Assembly: GCA_023053545.1 (NCBI GenBank)
Contig: JAKZAN010000066.1
Location: forward strand, 1 to 64,000
Direction of reading: 5' to 3'
DNA length: 64,000 bases
DNA from: Lepidurus packardi
Taxonomy: Eukaryota; Arthropoda; Branchiopoda; Notostraca; Triopsidae
The notes beneath the pieces were generated by a model. It saw only the letters and a program-made list of their open reading frames with translations, was not told the origin of the DNA and made no database searches. Below, piece by piece: positions 46,740 to 56,452 of this stretch (position 1 is the first letter of the stretch; every line of letters begins with the position of its first letter). Both the position numbers and the translations under genes were made by a program.

Positions 46740-47150
46740 GGCTTTATGTGGCTGGTTTTAGCAGTTTTTATCGCTTTAGAAATGCCGAATTTTTGTCGAA
46801 ATTTCGTGGTTTGATTGCTTTCTCGCTTTCTAAAATACTGTCAATTTTTAAGCTAAACTTTTTTGCGCCAACTTTCGGAGCTGCCAATAATTATGATCAA
46901 AATGGCATACTGCCGTCAAGCAACATCTGGGCAATTATTGCCTTATTGTTGTGATGCTTGATTATGCCGTACACGGCCGCTTTAGCCGTGTTTGCTGATG
47001 TGTGACAGATTTTGTGGTTTTGATAGATTTGCGTTAGGGATTGTCGCGAAAATCATTTTTGAAGCGTAGCGGAAAAAATATTGTAGCAAAAGCCCGCTCG
47101 AACGCCCAAAAATAGATGCTTTTTCGGTTTTTGCGGTGCTTTAATTGGCG
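46740..47150. other. Gene-free gap between ABC-F and hisIE
   Basis: Both flanking genes point into this 411-bp gap. It holds a hairpin ACACGGC/GCCGTGT (46971-46977 and 46985-46991) without a strong T run, and repeat copy D (47031-47112). A 68-codon frame at 46748 has no start context or family and is not called. Confidence 0.6.
47031..47112 (-). repeat. Dispersed intergenic repeat, copy D (inverted)
   Basis: On the minus strand it reads TTTTTGGGCG, GCGGGCTTTTGC, TACAATATTTTTTCCGCTAC, GCTTCAAAAATGATTTTCGC and CAATCCCTAACGC, close to copy C at 54395. Confidence 0.75.
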
Positions 47151-47741
47151 CTATTTTGTGTTGCGTTCCATTAATACTTTTTCGATATCTTCTAGCGAAA
47201 ATCCTTTTGATTTTAGTAGAATTAGGAAGTGATACAGTAGGTCTGCTGCTTCATTTTTGAAAAGATCGGCATTATTATCCTTTGCTTCAATGATTAGTTC
47301 GACGGCTTCTTCGCCAACCTTTTGGGCTATTTTATTGATGCCACTTTTGAATAGCTGGTTTGTGTATGATGTTTTGCAGTTGTTATCAATCCGGTTGTTG
47401 ATGATTTCTTGCAGGCTGTAGATATAGCCTTTTGGCGTTGCTTCATTAAAGCAGGATGTTGCGCCGGTGTGGCATGTGGGTCCGGCGGGATTGACTTTTA
47501 TTAGGATTGTATCGTTATCGCAATCGATATTTATGCTGACTACGTGCAGAAAATTTCCGGATTCTTCGCCCTTTGTCCACAGGCGGTTTTTATTGCGGCT
47601 GAAGAAAGTTACTTTTTTCTCGGTTTGTGTTTTTGTGAATGCTTCCTGGTTCATGTAGCCCAGCATTAGCACTTGCAAGGTGTTGTTTTCTTGTATGATT
47701 ACGGGCACTAATCCTGCGCTCTTGTTGAAATCTATTTTCAT
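47151..47741 (-). CDS. hisIE: Bifunctional phosphoribosyl-AMP cyclohydrolase / phosphoribosyl-ATP pyrophosphatase
   Basis: A 196-residue fusion performing steps two and three of histidine synthesis. The HisI half (1-105) has [26 protein letters not shown] and the zinc motif [15 protein letters not shown]. The HisE half has [20 protein letters not shown] and [12 protein letters not shown]. It is the last gene of the his operon and overlaps hisF by 4 bp. Confidence 0.96.
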   Translation of the reverse strand: MKIDFNKSAGLVPVIIQENNTLQVLMLGYMNQEAFTKTQTEKKVTFFSRNKNRLWTKGEESGNFLHVVSINIDCDNDTILIKVNPAGPTCHTGATSCFNEATPKGYIYSLQEIINNRIDNNCKTSYTNQLFKSGINKIAQKVGEEAVELIIEAKDNNADLFKNEAADLLYHFLILLKSKGFSLEDIEKVLMERNTK

Positions 47742-48493
47742 AGTCTGATGGCTATTTGGGTTTTTCTTAAAAAATTTTTTAAATCTGGAATTGGAATTTC
47801 TCCGTAGTGGAATATGCTTGCGGCCAGGGCACCTGTGGCTTTTGTTTGTTCGAAAACATCTTTGAAATGCTCTACTTTTCCGGCGCCACCAGAGGCAATG
47901 ATAGGAATGTTGACGGCGTTTGAAATTTGATTTGTGATATCGATTGCAAATCCGTTTTTAGTGCCATCGTTGTTCATGGAGGTTAATAAAATCTCTCCTG
48001 CGCCTAATTGTTCTGCACGTCTCACCCAGTCGATTGCGCGCCATTTTGTGGCCTTCGTGCCGCCGTTTACAAAAACAAGCCATTCGTTTCCGACTAATTT
48101 TGTGTCGACTGCGACGACCACGCATTGCGAGCCAAATTCTTGTGCAATTTCTTGAATAAGCGTCGATCTTTTGATCGCGGCAGAATTGATGCTCACTTTG
48201 TCTGCACCCGCTTTAATGATGGCCCGAACGTCGTCGAGACAGCTAATGCCGCCACCAACCGTGAATGGAATATTGATTTGGGCTGCGACACTGTTCACTA
48301 ATGTGAGTAAGGTTTTTCTATTTTCTACTGTTGCCGTAATGTCTAGAAAGACCAGTTCATCTGCGCCTTCTGAGGCGTATTTTTTTGCCAGTTCAATTGG
48401 GTCGCCCGCATCTTGAATGCCAACAAAATTTACGCCTTTCACCGTGCGTCCGTCCTTAATGTCCAGGCAGGGAATTATTCTTTTTTTTAGCAT
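47738..48493 (-). CDS. hisF: Imidazole glycerol phosphate synthase, cyclase subunit
   Basis: A 251-residue TIM barrel with catalytic Asp in [16 protein letters not shown] and Asp in [11 protein letters not shown], plus the phosphate sites VGGGI and IASGGAG. With HisH it makes imidazole glycerol phosphate and AICAR. It overlaps hisA by 7 bp. Confidence 0.97.
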   Translation of the reverse strand: MLKKRIIPCLDIKDGRTVKGVNFVGIQDAGDPIELAKKYASEGADELVFLDITATVENRKTLLTLVNSVAAQINIPFTVGGGISCLDDVRAIIKAGADKVSINSAAIKRSTLIQEIAQEFGSQCVVVAVDTKLVGNEWLVFVNGGTKATKWRAIDWVRRAEQLGAGEILLTSMNNDGTKNGFAIDITNQISNAVNIPIIASGGAGKVEHFKDVFEQTKATGALAASIFHYGEIPIPDLKNFLRKTQIAIRL

Positions 48494-49200
48494 AATGAGC
48501 GCAATTGTTTCAGTGTTATTTTTCCTTCATAGAAAGCTTTTCCTATTATGGCCGCTTCGCATCCGAGATCGTCTAGCAGGCACAAATCATCGAAAGATGA
48601 AACGCCGCCGCTTGCAATTAGTTTGATGCTTGTTTTAGCTATAATCTCAGCATATAATTTGTTTGATGTTCCTTGCAGCATTCCATCTTTGTCGATATCC
48701 GTACAAATGACGTAGTTGATGCCCATTTTTTGGTATGATTGTATAAAATCGACCACATCTAATTTAGAGGTTTCTAGCCATCCGGAAGTGGCGATTTTTC
48801 GATTTTGGCAATCAGCCCCCAATATTATTTTATCGCTGCCGTATTGCGTGATCCAATTTGCAAAAATTTCTGGTTTCTTGACCGCAATGCTGCCGCCTGT
48901 GATTTGATTTGCGCCACATTCAAACGCAATTCGGAGATCCTCATCAGATTTGAGTCCGCCGCCAAAATCAACCTTCAGTTCTGTTTTCGAGCAAATTCTT
49001 TCTAATGTTTTATAGTTGACGATATGTTCTGATTTTGCACCATCAAGATCCACTAAGTGCAAGAATTGAATGCCGTTATCTTGAAAAGATTTGGCAACTT
49101 CCAGCGGATCTTCGTTGTAAATTTTAGCAGTATTGTAGTCCCCTTTAGAAAGTCGGACACATTTGCCATCTATGATGTCTATTGCGGGTATTAGTCTCAT
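48487..49200 (-). CDS. hisA: Phosphoribosylformimino-AICAR ribotide isomerase
   Basis: A 237-residue TIM barrel with [18 protein letters not shown] (catalytic Asp8), [23 protein letters not shown] (second catalytic Asp) and ASGGVSS. The start overlaps the hisH stop by 4 bp. Confidence 0.97.
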   Translation of the reverse strand: MRLIPAIDIIDGKCVRLSKGDYNTAKIYNEDPLEVAKSFQDNGIQFLHLVDLDGAKSEHIVNYKTLERICSKTELKVDFGGGLKSDEDLRIAFECGANQITGGSIAVKKPEIFANWITQYGSDKIILGADCQNRKIATSGWLETSKLDVVDFIQSYQKMGINYVICTDIDKDGMLQGTSNKLYAEIIAKTSIKLIASGGVSSFDDLCLLDDLGCEAAIIGKAFYEGKITLKQLRSLC

Positions 49201-49775
49201 AATTCGAGGAAATTTTTTAATATTTGGGCGCCAATTCCTGCTGATTTCTCTGGGTGAAATTGCGTTGCATAGAAGTTATCTTTTTGCATAACGGCGCTAA
49301 AGGGCACGATATAATTGCAGATGGCCGCCGTTTCATTATTGGTTTCAGCATAATAGCTGTGCACATAATAGACATCGCTTTCTAGATCAACGTCTTGGGC
49401 TAATGCGCCATTAAAGGAGCTGAAGTTGTTCCATCCCATGTGTGGTACTTTGTTGGTTTTTGGGAAGCGCTTTACTTCATTATCGAATATTCCCAAGCAA
49501 GTTGTGTTTCCTTCTTCGGTTTTTTTACACATCAATTGCAAGCCTAAGCAAATGCCTAAAAATGGCTTCTGTATCGATTTGATTGTCTGGTCTAAGCCTC
49601 GTTCTGTTATGTATTTCATAGCCGAACTCGCTTCTCCAACGCCCGGGAAGATGACTTTATCTGCTTTTAAAATCGTCTCTGGGTCGTCTGTAATTATGCA
49701 GTTGTATCCCAGCATTTTCACTGCATTTTCAACTGATTTTGTGTTTCCAGCGTTGTATTGTATGATTGCTATCAT
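49197..49775 (-). CDS. hisH: Imidazole glycerol phosphate synthase, glutaminase subunit
   Basis: A 192-residue class I glutamine amidotransferase. The nucleophile is in [12 protein letters not shown] and the His-Glu pair in [13 protein letters not shown]; the oxyanion region is [10 protein letters not shown]. It feeds ammonia to HisF. Overlaps hisB by 4 bp. Confidence 0.97.
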   Translation of the reverse strand: MIAIIQYNAGNTKSVENAVKMLGYNCIITDDPETILKADKVIFPGVGEASSAMKYITERGLDQTIKSIQKPFLGICLGLQLMCKKTEEGNTTCLGIFDNEVKRFPKTNKVPHMGWNNFSSFNGALAQDVDLESDVYYVHSYYAETNNETAAICNYIVPFSAVMQKDNFYATQFHPEKSAGIGAQILKNFLEL

Positions 49776-50857
49776 AATGTTCCTTTTGTGCTTGCGATGC
49801 TGTAATTGTTTGTTCTTGAGACGGCCATTTTTATAGCTTTAGCAAATGCTTTGAATATTGCTTCAATCTTGTGGTGTTCATTTTGCCCTTCTGCTTTAAT
49901 GTTTAAGTTGCATTTTGCGGCATCACTAAACGATTTAAAAAAGTGCATGAACATCTCGGCTGGCATTTTTCCAATCATTTCCCGCCTAAAATCGGCGTCC
50001 CAAACCAGCCACGGCCTGCCACCAAAATCAATTGCTACTTGTGCCAAACAATCATCCATTGGCAACAAGAAGCCGTAACGTTCTATTCCTTTTTTACTGC
50101 CAAGCGCCTTTCGGAATGCTTCGCCAAGGGTGATCGCGACATCTTCGATGGTGTGGTGCTCATCAATTTCTAAATCGCCTTGAACAACGAGTTCAAGATC
50201 TAAATTTCCGTGCTTCGCAACTTGTTCGAGCATGTGGTCAAAGAACCCGATTCCGGTTTGCAACTTAGCGGTTCCGGTGCCATCTAAATTCACTTTTGCT
50301 GATATGTTTGTTTCGTTCGTAATTCTACTGAAATGGCCAATTCGCGGTTTCATTTTCAGATATTCGTAGATGACTGACCAGTGCGTTGTGCATAAAACGG
50401 CATCATTATTTGCTGTGCCGATAAAAATGCCATTCGATTTTAGGTTTGCAGCAAGTTCAATGTCTGTTATCCGATCGCCAATTACATATGAATTTGCAAG
50501 GTCATAATCGCCGTAGAGGTATTTATTGAGCATTCCTGTTCCAGGCTTTCGGGTAGGCGCATTGTCTTCAGGTAAACTTCTGTCGATGAGTATGTCAGTA
50601 AATACGATTCCTTCATTTTTAAATGCCTGTATAATTTTATTTTGCGCTGGCCAAAAATCGTCTTCCGGAAACGAATTTGTGCCCAAGCCATCTTGGTTGG
50701 TCACCATAACCAACTCATATTCTAGTTCAGTGCTTATCTTTGATAGCCACTGAAATACGCCTGGATAGAACTCTAGCTTTTCTAAATTGTCCAATTGATA
50801 GTCGGCCGGTTCTATCACCAATGTCCCATCTCTATCTATAAATAGTACCTTTTTCAT
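49772..50857 (-). CDS. hisB: Bifunctional histidinol-phosphatase / imidazoleglycerol-phosphate dehydratase
   Basis: A 361-residue fusion starting at [17 protein letters not shown]. The N-terminal HAD phosphatase (about 1-165) has DRDGTL and the Cys-poor zinc loop of the HisB-N type. The C-terminal IGPD has [27 protein letters not shown] and a second HHKIEA metal motif. The start overlaps the hisC stop by 4 bp, which favours it over an upstream ATG at 50926. Confidence 0.96.
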   Translation of the reverse strand: MKKVLFIDRDGTLVIEPADYQLDNLEKLEFYPGVFQWLSKISTELEYELVMVTNQDGLGTNSFPEDDFWPAQNKIIQAFKNEGIVFTDILIDRSLPEDNAPTRKPGTGMLNKYLYGDYDLANSYVIGDRITDIELAANLKSNGIFIGTANNDAVLCTTHWSVIYEYLKMKPRIGHFSRITNETNISAKVNLDGTGTAKLQTGIGFFDHMLEQVAKHGNLDLELVVQGDLEIDEHHTIEDVAITLGEAFRKALGSKKGIERYGFLLPMDDCLAQVAIDFGGRPWLVWDADFRREMIGKMPAEMFMHFFKSFSDAAKCNLNIKAEGQNEHHKIEAIFKAFAKAIKMAVSRTNNYSIASTKGTL

Positions 50858-51888
50858 CGTATGTTTTTTAAAGCTGTAATCAATTGTTTGTTTTCTTGAG
50901 GGGTTCCAATTGTAATTCTGATGCAATTGGCAATTTCTTTATTTCGGTTGCGCGTTATGATCTTCTTTTCGATCAATTCCTGATATATAATATTGCTATT
51001 TTTTACTGCTATTAAAATGAAATTCGCATCAGACGGATAAATTTTTATGACAAGTTCTATTTCCTCTAACGCTTTAATTAGTAATGTTTTTTCAGTCAAA
51101 ATACTGGCCACATTTTCTTGAAATAAATCTTTGTTTTCCAGAGCCAGTAGTGCAGCATCCTGATTCAATGCACTCACGTTATAGGGAGGCTTCACCTTGT
51201 TGTAGTAGGCGATGATTTCCTGATTAGCATACGCCAAGCCAACTCTAGCTGCTGCCAGTCCCCAAGCTTTACTAAAGGTTTGGCATATTATCAGGTTGTT
51301 GTAGGTGTCGATAAGGCTTACAAAAGAAGCAGCTTCGGCGAAATCAATATAAGCTTCATCCACCAAGACAATACCCTGAAAATTATTGAGTAAAAATTCT
51401 ATTGCACTTGCTTCGATTAAATTACCTGTCGGATTATTGGGCGAGCAGATAAATATTAGTTTTAAATTAGGGTCGTTTAAAAGCGGTTTTACGGCCTCTA
51501 AATTAATTTGGAACTGAGAATTCAAAGGAACTTTTATGAGCTCAATATTATTGATGGCTGCAGATACCTCATACATACCATAAGTGGGCGAAAATGTGAG
51601 CGCCTTGTCTGATCCTGGGACGCAAAATATTCTGAAGGCTAAATCGATAACCTCGTCACTGCCATTGCCAATGAAGATTTGTGATAACGCAACTTTTCTT
51701 AGTTGTGCTAACTTTTGCTTAAGTTTCGTTTGCTGTGGATCAGGATAGCGATTTAATGCGCCATACGGATTTTCGTTTGCATCCAGAAATATTCCGTCTT
51801 TGCCGCTAAATTCGTTGCGAGCGCTAGAGTAGGGCAGCAGCTCCGCTATATTTTTTCGAACTATATTTTCTAATCTAATCATTTTCAA
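50854..51888 (-). CDS. hisC: Histidinol-phosphate aminotransferase
   Basis: A 344-residue class I/II PLP enzyme. [10 protein letters not shown] is at the start, CSPNNPTGN and [11 protein letters not shown] are in the cofactor site, and [15 protein letters not shown] holds the Schiff-base lysine. The start may be 51888 or the ATG two codons later (51882). It overlaps hisD by up to 14 bp. Confidence 0.95.
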   Translation of the reverse strand: MKMIRLENIVRKNIAELLPYSSARNEFSGKDGIFLDANENPYGALNRYPDPQQTKLKQKLAQLRKVALSQIFIGNGSDEVIDLAFRIFCVPGSDKALTFSPTYGMYEVSAAINNIELIKVPLNSQFQINLEAVKPLLNDPNLKLIFICSPNNPTGNLIEASAIEFLLNNFQGIVLVDEAYIDFAEAASFVSLIDTYNNLIICQTFSKAWGLAAARVGLAYANQEIIAYYNKVKPPYNVSALNQDAALLALENKDLFQENVASILTEKTLLIKALEEIELVIKIYPSDANFILIAVKNSNIIYQELIEKKIITRNRNKEIANCIRITIGTPQENKQLITALKNIR

Positions 51889-53164
51889 TTGCTTTTAGCC
51901 GCAGCGTAACGGCGTTTTTGTGTGCGAATAAGGCTTCTGCTTCGGCCATTATCTCAATCGATTTTCCGATGTTCGCAATGCCCTCCTTTGTAATTTTTTG
52001 ATAAGTGATTTTTTTAACGAAGCTATCCAGCGATACGCCGCTATAATTTTTCGCAAATCCCTTTGTGGGCAATGTATGGTTCGTGCCACTGGCATAATCT
52101 CCTGCCGCTTCACAACTATAATTCCCTAAAAAGACAGACCCCGCGTTCGTAATGTGGTCCACCAAATTATCGGCGTTTTCAGAAGCGATTATCAAATGTT
52201 CTGGCGCATATTCATTGCTAAACGCGATACATTGCTCCATATCATTCAGAACAATCGCTTTGCTATTGGCCAACGCCTGCACCGCAATATTTTTTCGAGG
52301 CAGTAACGCCACTTGCTTATCCACTTCTAATAAGCAGGCTGCAACAAGTGCCTCGCTTGTTCCCAGTAAGACTACTTGGCTGTCTGGGCCGTGCTCTGCC
52401 TGCGACAATAAATCGGCAGCCACAAAACTCGGATTGCATGTTTCATCTGCAATAACAAGCACTTCGCTTGGACCTGCAGGCAAATCGATGGCGATTCCGT
52501 TTTGCTGCACCAGCTCTTTAGCTTTTGTAACATACTGATTTCCTGGGCCAAAAATTTTATAAACCTTCGGCACTGTCTCGGTCGAGTATGCCATAGCAGC
52601 AATAGCTTGCGCGCCGCCCACTTTGTATATTTCTGTAATCCCAATCAGATTTGCTGTATATAAAATGGCGGGGTCAATTTTCTGCTCGCTGTTTGGAGGT
52701 GTGCACAAAACCATTTGTTTGCAGCCAGCAATTTTTGCGGGAATCCCCAGCATTAAAATAGTCGAAAAAAGCGGCGCACTTCCGCCCGGAATATACAACC
52801 CCACTTTTTCAATTGCCACAGATTTTCGCCAACAAGTTACACCTGGCATAGTTTCCACTATACTTTGTGCAGTTTTTTGTGCATCGTGAAATTTATAGAT
52901 GTTCTGATAAGCAACCGCAATGGCATCTTTCAGCTCTTGCGAAACAGCAGCAACTGATTCTGCAACTTCTTGCGGCGATACAGCAATGCTTTTTTGTGTC
53001 GAGCCATCGAATTGTTTAGCATATTGAAACAAAGCATAATCGCCATTCATTTTCACATCTTCGATAATGCTTTCCACAGCCATTGTTAGCTGCGCTGCGT
53101 CAATTTCTGGACGCTTCGAAAGTTCAATCCAGGCTGCGGTTGGTGGGTTTTTATAAGTCTTCAT
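51875..53164 (-). CDS. hisD: Histidinol dehydrogenase
   Basis: A 429-residue NAD-dependent enzyme for the last two oxidations. It has LYIPGGSAPLFSTILML, KIFGPGNQYVTKAKELVQ, DLPAGPSEVLVIAD, SQAEHGPDSQV and EYAPEHLII (zinc and catalytic His). Shares one base with hisG. Confidence 0.97.
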   Translation of the reverse strand: MKTYKNPPTAAWIELSKRPEIDAAQLTMAVESIIEDVKMNGDYALFQYAKQFDGSTQKSIAVSPQEVAESVAAVSQELKDAIAVAYQNIYKFHDAQKTAQSIVETMPGVTCWRKSVAIEKVGLYIPGGSAPLFSTILMLGIPAKIAGCKQMVLCTPPNSEQKIDPAILYTANLIGITEIYKVGGAQAIAAMAYSTETVPKVYKIFGPGNQYVTKAKELVQQNGIAIDLPAGPSEVLVIADETCNPSFVAADLLSQAEHGPDSQVVLLGTSEALVAACLLEVDKQVALLPRKNIAVQALANSKAIVLNDMEQCIAFSNEYAPEHLIIASENADNLVDHITNAGSVFLGNYSCEAAGDYASGTNHTLPTKGFAKNYSGVSLDSFVKKITYQKITKEGIANIGKSIEIMAEAEALFAHKNAVTLRLKAIEND

Positions 53165-54021
53165 TATATCACCATTTTATCTATCGCCGTTATCAAAATA
53201 TCCTCCGCGCCAGCTGCCCTTAGCGCATCAATTACGTCCCAAAATTGATTTTCATCAATAACTGAATGCAAGGAACTCCATCCCTCAAGCGCCAATGGCA
53301 ATATCGTAGGGCTTTTCAATACTGGCAGAATTCCTGTCACCGCTTCAATCTTTTCGTTAGGCACATTCAACAGGATATATTTACTGTTTTTGGCCCGCAA
53401 CACAGCCTTAATCCTAAACAATAGCCTGCTCAAAATTGCTTCTTGCTCGGCATCCAATCGGAGAGATTTCACCAGCACCGCTTCAGATTTCAATATCACA
53501 TGCGTTTCACGCAGCCCGTTTTTAAAAAGCGTGCTTCCAGAGCTAACAATGTCGCAAATCCCATCCGCTAAACCAATGTTTGGGGCAATTTCAACCGATC
53601 CAGAAATGGTGTGAACATCAGCCTGAATGTTGTTTTCGTCCAGAAACGTTTGAAGCGTAAAGGGGTAGGAGGTTGCAATTCGCTTTCCTTGGAAATATTC
53701 AAGCGAATTGTCGTGCACATCTTTCGGAACTGCTAAAGAAACTTTGCATTTTGAAAAACCCAGCTTCTCAACAATTTCAACATTCTTTTGCTTTTCAATC
53801 AACAAGTTTTCGCCCACAATGGCAATGTCTACGGTTCCGTCTTCGAGATATTGCGGAATGTCAGAATTGCGCAAGTATAATATTTCCAAAGGAAAATTGT
53901 CAACAACGACCTTCAACTGGTCTTTACCGTTGTTGATTTCAATGCCGCAATCTTTTAAAAGTTTTAAGGAATCTTGATTAAGCCTGCCTTCTTTTTGAAC
54001 TGCAATTTTTAATTTACTCAT
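53164..54021 (-). CDS. hisG: ATP phosphoribosyltransferase, long form
   Basis: A 285-residue HisG starting at MSKLKIAVQKEGRLNQDS. The catalytic domains include GIEINNGKDQLKVVVD, DIAIVGENLLIE and GSVEIAPNIGLADGICDIVS. The C-terminal 75 residues (KYILLNVPNEKIEAVTGILP on) form the ACT-like domain that gives feedback inhibition by histidine, so this is the long, HisZ-independent type. It is the first enzyme gene behind the attenuator. Confidence 0.97.
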   Translation of the reverse strand: MSKLKIAVQKEGRLNQDSLKLLKDCGIEINNGKDQLKVVVDNFPLEILYLRNSDIPQYLEDGTVDIAIVGENLLIEKQKNVEIVEKLGFSKCKVSLAVPKDVHDNSLEYFQGKRIATSYPFTLQTFLDENNIQADVHTISGSVEIAPNIGLADGICDIVSSGSTLFKNGLRETHVILKSEAVLVKSLRLDAEQEAILSRLLFRIKAVLRAKNSKYILLNVPNEKIEAVTGILPVLKSPTILPLALEGWSSLHSVIDENQFWDVIDALRAAGAEDILITAIDKMVI

Positions 54022-54061
54022 TTCATTTTGTTTATTAAAATGTTTGAGTAAATCCACGTAT

Positions 54062-54100
54062 AAAAAAAAACACCGCTTGATTTACTCAAACGGTGTTTAG
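54062..54100 (-). terminator. his operon attenuator terminator
   Basis: On the minus strand AACACCGTTTGA pairs with TCAAGCGGTGTT (one G-T pair) over loop GTAAA and runs into nine T. It lies between the leader peptide and hisG, 41 bp before the hisG ATG. A classical intrinsic terminator that must be read through for his expression. Confidence 0.9.
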
Positions 54101-54126
54101 CTATATCTCGTAATTACATACCACTA

Positions 54127-54183
54127 TCACTTCGCCTGAGGGCAATTATGAAAATGATGGTGATGTAATTGTGTAAAATTCAT
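54127..54183 (-). CDS. hisL: his operon leader peptide
   Basis: An 18-residue frame, MNFTQLHHHHFHNCPQAK, with five His codons in six positions. It starts about 12 nt after the predicted transcription start and ends 27 bp before the attenuator hairpin. Stalling at the His codons when charged tRNA-His is scarce should favour an anti-terminator. This is strong sequence evidence for translation-coupled attenuation. Confidence 0.92.
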   Translation of the reverse strand: MNFTQLHHHHFHNCPQAK

Positions 54184-54201
54184 TTTGGTTCTTTTCTGCG
54201 A

Positions 54202-54233
54202 CAAATGTAGTTTTAGTTTTTAAATAAACACAA
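54202..54233 (-). promoter_or_regulatory. his operon promoter (TTG-N21-TACATTTG)
   Basis: On the minus strand TTG (54233-54231) and TACATTTG (54209-54202) match the Bacteroidota boxes with a 21-bp spacer, just upstream of the leader peptide. The remaining 54234-54394 stretch holds nothing recognised. Confidence 0.8.
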
Positions 54234-54394
54234 TAAAAATAAATAATTTTTTAAACTCCGCTCCAAATCAATTCAAATTATTGCTGAAATTTTCGACAAT
54301 TAGGCAGTAAAAAAGTCAGACAAGAAATCAGATCATACCCTGCATTTCCCTGCAAATTATAGTCAGAACGAAGCTCAAATCACAAACGTATTTT

Positions 54395-54488
54395 TGGGCA
54401 TTTCCCGCAAAAAAAGCGGGTCGCGCTTTCCACTACAATCTTTTTTCGCTACGCTACAAAAAGGATTTTCGCTTCAATCGCTAATGCG
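54395..54488 (+). repeat. Dispersed intergenic repeat, copy C
   Basis: TTTTTGGGCATTTCCCGC, a CCCGC-A7-GCGGG hairpin (54404-54420), CGCGCTTTCC, CAATCTTTTTTCGCTACG, CTACAAAAAGGATTTTCGC and TCAATCGCTAATGCG. Sits directly at the 3' end of the GNAT gene and could act as its terminator. Confidence 0.75.
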
Positions 54489-54493
54489 AAAAC

Positions 54494-54970
54494 TCACAAC
54501 AATCGTCTTTCCATTTTGATATTTGCCCTTTCATAAAGCCCGCTTTCCAAAGCAATTTCCTTAAAACCATATTTTTTATACAAATGGATAGCCGACTCTA
54601 ATTTTGTGTTGGAATATAAAATAACGCTATCTAATTGCATTTCTTTCGCAACCGTCAAGCAATACTCCAGCAATATCGTGCCAAGTCCTGCGCCACGAAA
54701 CTCCGAGGAAACCGCCATCTTGCCCAACTCATATACAGTTTCACTCTTTTTTAGTAACGAAGCAGTGCCCACAATCATCCCATTCAATCTTAAGTAATAT
54801 ATCAATCCACCTTGGTCGATGATGTATTTTTTTGGATCGGAAAGCGCCAATGCATCGCCAGCTTCGATCTTAAAATGACATTCAAGCCATTCATAATTCA
54901 GGATTTTGATTGCTTCTGAATGTTCCTCCAAAAACGGAATAATTTCAATTTCTTGGCCATTTTTAATCAT
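54494..54970 (-). CDS. GNAT family N-acetyltransferase
   Basis: A 158-residue acetyltransferase. The acetyl-CoA motif A is LGKMAVSSEFRGAGLGTILL and motif B is HLYKKYGFKEI. Acceptor substrate unknown. It has its own promoter and is not part of the his operon. Confidence 0.9.
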   Translation of the reverse strand: MIKNGQEIEIIPFLEEHSEAIKILNYEWLECHFKIEAGDALALSDPKKYIIDQGGLIYYLRLNGMIVGTASLLKKSETVYELGKMAVSSEFRGAGLGTILLEYCLTVAKEMQLDSVILYSNTKLESAIHLYKKYGFKEIALESGLYERANIKMERRLL

Positions 54971-54992
54971 AGTCGACCGCGGTATTTTTAGA

Positions 54993-55019
54993 CAAAATTA
55001 CCACATAATTCGGCAGCAA
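54993..55019 (-). promoter_or_regulatory. Probable GNAT gene promoter
   Basis: Minus-strand TAATTTTG (55000-54993) is a full -7 box, with TTG (55019-55017) 16 bp upstream, slightly shorter than the usual spacer. Confidence 0.5.
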
Positions 55020-55118
55020 ACCTAAAGCCAACACAATTCTGATTTCGTACTCAAAATCAGCCACTTGGCGCTAATGTTTTCCCGATGTTTTGGGCTATTC
55101 AAGATTTCGTAATTCCGT

Positions 55119-56039
55119 CTATTTAGTGCGCAATGCCTTTATAAACCGCCTGATGCCTCTCCCGTTTATGCCCAATACAGCGTAAGTTATTGTTGCTGCA
55201 ACAATTAGCACCGCTACATTTATAAGAAACATATATAAATAATCCAGAAATTTTGGTGAAGAATGCTCCCCAAAAACTATTGCTAACCCAATCCACACCG
55301 GATAAAGCGTTATGTGCGCCGTGGCTGCCAACCCAATAAGTTCTCGTCTACCAGCATCATCAGCTGTTGCTAATGACGCTGCAATTCCAATGGCAGCCGC
55401 CAGCAATGCGCCAGAAAGCATCGTGCTCTTAATGTCGAACAATATCGGTGGTTCCTTAAATAACGCCACGCAAATAGCACCCAAAAGGATTGTAAATGTA
55501 CTAATTGTCAATGCGAGGACCGCCTGGCGAAAAAACTGCCCTTCTTTCAAAACAATGCCTAGCGCAATGCCAATCAGATGGTGGTGATAGGGTAAAAACA
55601 GTAGTCCGGCTATAATTAGCGGTAAGAGGTTATCGATCATGCCAAAGGATATTAGCACAGCAGAAATAAAAACCCTGGCAACAAGACTAAATGTCATTTT
55701 CGTGAATTGATACAATTCCTGATAAACGTCCGTCGTCGGTCGGATTATGGGGTGTACTTCCTCTCGGGGCAGATTCGCAGCAAAAATCGATTCGGGATGG
55801 CGTATCGTGAATGAGTAAGATTCCGGATCATAAACGGAAGATTCCATCAGTAATTCAATAAACTTTTTTGCAAGAGGGGTTGCAGTTTCAATATTCACAA
55901 CGTCTTGCTGCTGCTGATTTTGACCTCTGCGGTGTGTGACGGCCGTGCTAATGCTCGCCTGCTTGACGCCGCATTGAATTGCGAGATCTGCTATGTATTT
56001 ACCTTGACCCTCAGGGGCTTGTATTGTGATTAGACGCAT
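55119..56039 (-). CDS. DUF389 membrane protein
   Basis: A 306-residue protein starting at MRLITIQAPEGQGKYIADLA. The first ~110 residues are soluble. The rest holds about six helices of the DUF389 (TIGR00341) type, with AGLLFLPYHHHLIGIALGI and SGALLAAAIGIAASLATADD. Function unknown. An ATG 45 bp upstream would add an atypical basic extension. Confidence 0.85.
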   Translation of the reverse strand: MRLITIQAPEGQGKYIADLAIQCGVKQASISTAVTHRRGQNQQQQDVVNIETATPLAKKFIELLMESSVYDPESYSFTIRHPESIFAANLPREEVHPIIRPTTDVYQELYQFTKMTFSLVARVFISAVLISFGMIDNLLPLIIAGLLFLPYHHHLIGIALGIVLKEGQFFRQAVLALTISTFTILLGAICVALFKEPPILFDIKSTMLSGALLAAAIGIAASLATADDAGRRELIGLAATAHITLYPVWIGLAIVFGEHSSPKFLDYLYMFLINVAVLIVAATITYAVLGINGRGIRRFIKALRTK

Positions 56040-56236
56040 GATTCTCAATTTTAAACATAAATTTAGAGAATATCTACGCCTCAAGTTTTAATTTGATAAT
56101 AAAGTATTCTTAATACAAGCCAAAATATAAATGACAATTGATGTGAAATCCGCTGCGCTTCAGTTCAGATTCATGTCCACTTTTAATGCGCGCTAAAGTG
56201 TCTTTTTGTGTTGCCTGATTTTGTGACTTTGTTTGC

Positions 56237-56295
56237 CTCAAAGTCGGGAGATTTTGCGAAGCGGGGCTCAAAGTCGGGAGACTTTGCGGAGCGGG
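56237..56295 (+). repeat. Two direct 29-30 bp repeats with internal hairpin
   Basis: CTCAAAGTCGGGAGATTTTG then CGAAGCGGGG, repeated at once as CTCAAAGTCGGGAGACTTTG then CGGAGCGGG. Within the second unit CAAAGTC-GGGA-GACTTTG is a 7-bp hairpin. The TTTGCGAAGCGGGG part resembles the arms of the attC-like sites, so this may be a decayed site at the edge of the array. Confidence 0.7.
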
Positions 56296-56315
56296 TTATT
56301 TGTTAGGAAATTACC

Positions 56316-56445
56316 TATCAACGTCACTCGGGTTTGCGATAGTAGCCGAAAAATGACCCGAGTACTTTCTGCAACCTGGTTTATTCTTGACCGTGATAAA
56401 CATTCTTTTACCGAAATCCACTATTTCGCAAACCCAGTGTTGTGC
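56316..56445 (-). other. attC-like site 1 (array end)
   Basis: A 130-bp dyad: left arm AACGTCACTCGGGTTTGCG then ATAGT, right arm ACTATTTCGCAAACCCA then GTGTT. The arms pair over about 15 bp with few mismatches. The right core GTTGTGC (56439-56445) matches in reverse complement the GCACAA at 56951, the other end of the response-regulator cassette. It lies 8 bp beyond that gene's stop, where an attC belongs. Confidence 0.7.
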
Positions 56446-56452
56446 AATCGTG

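Noticed and set aside
46748..46954. 68-codon frame after the ABC-F gene
   Set aside because: No family, no promoter box or convincing start, and it lies in a gap between converging genes.
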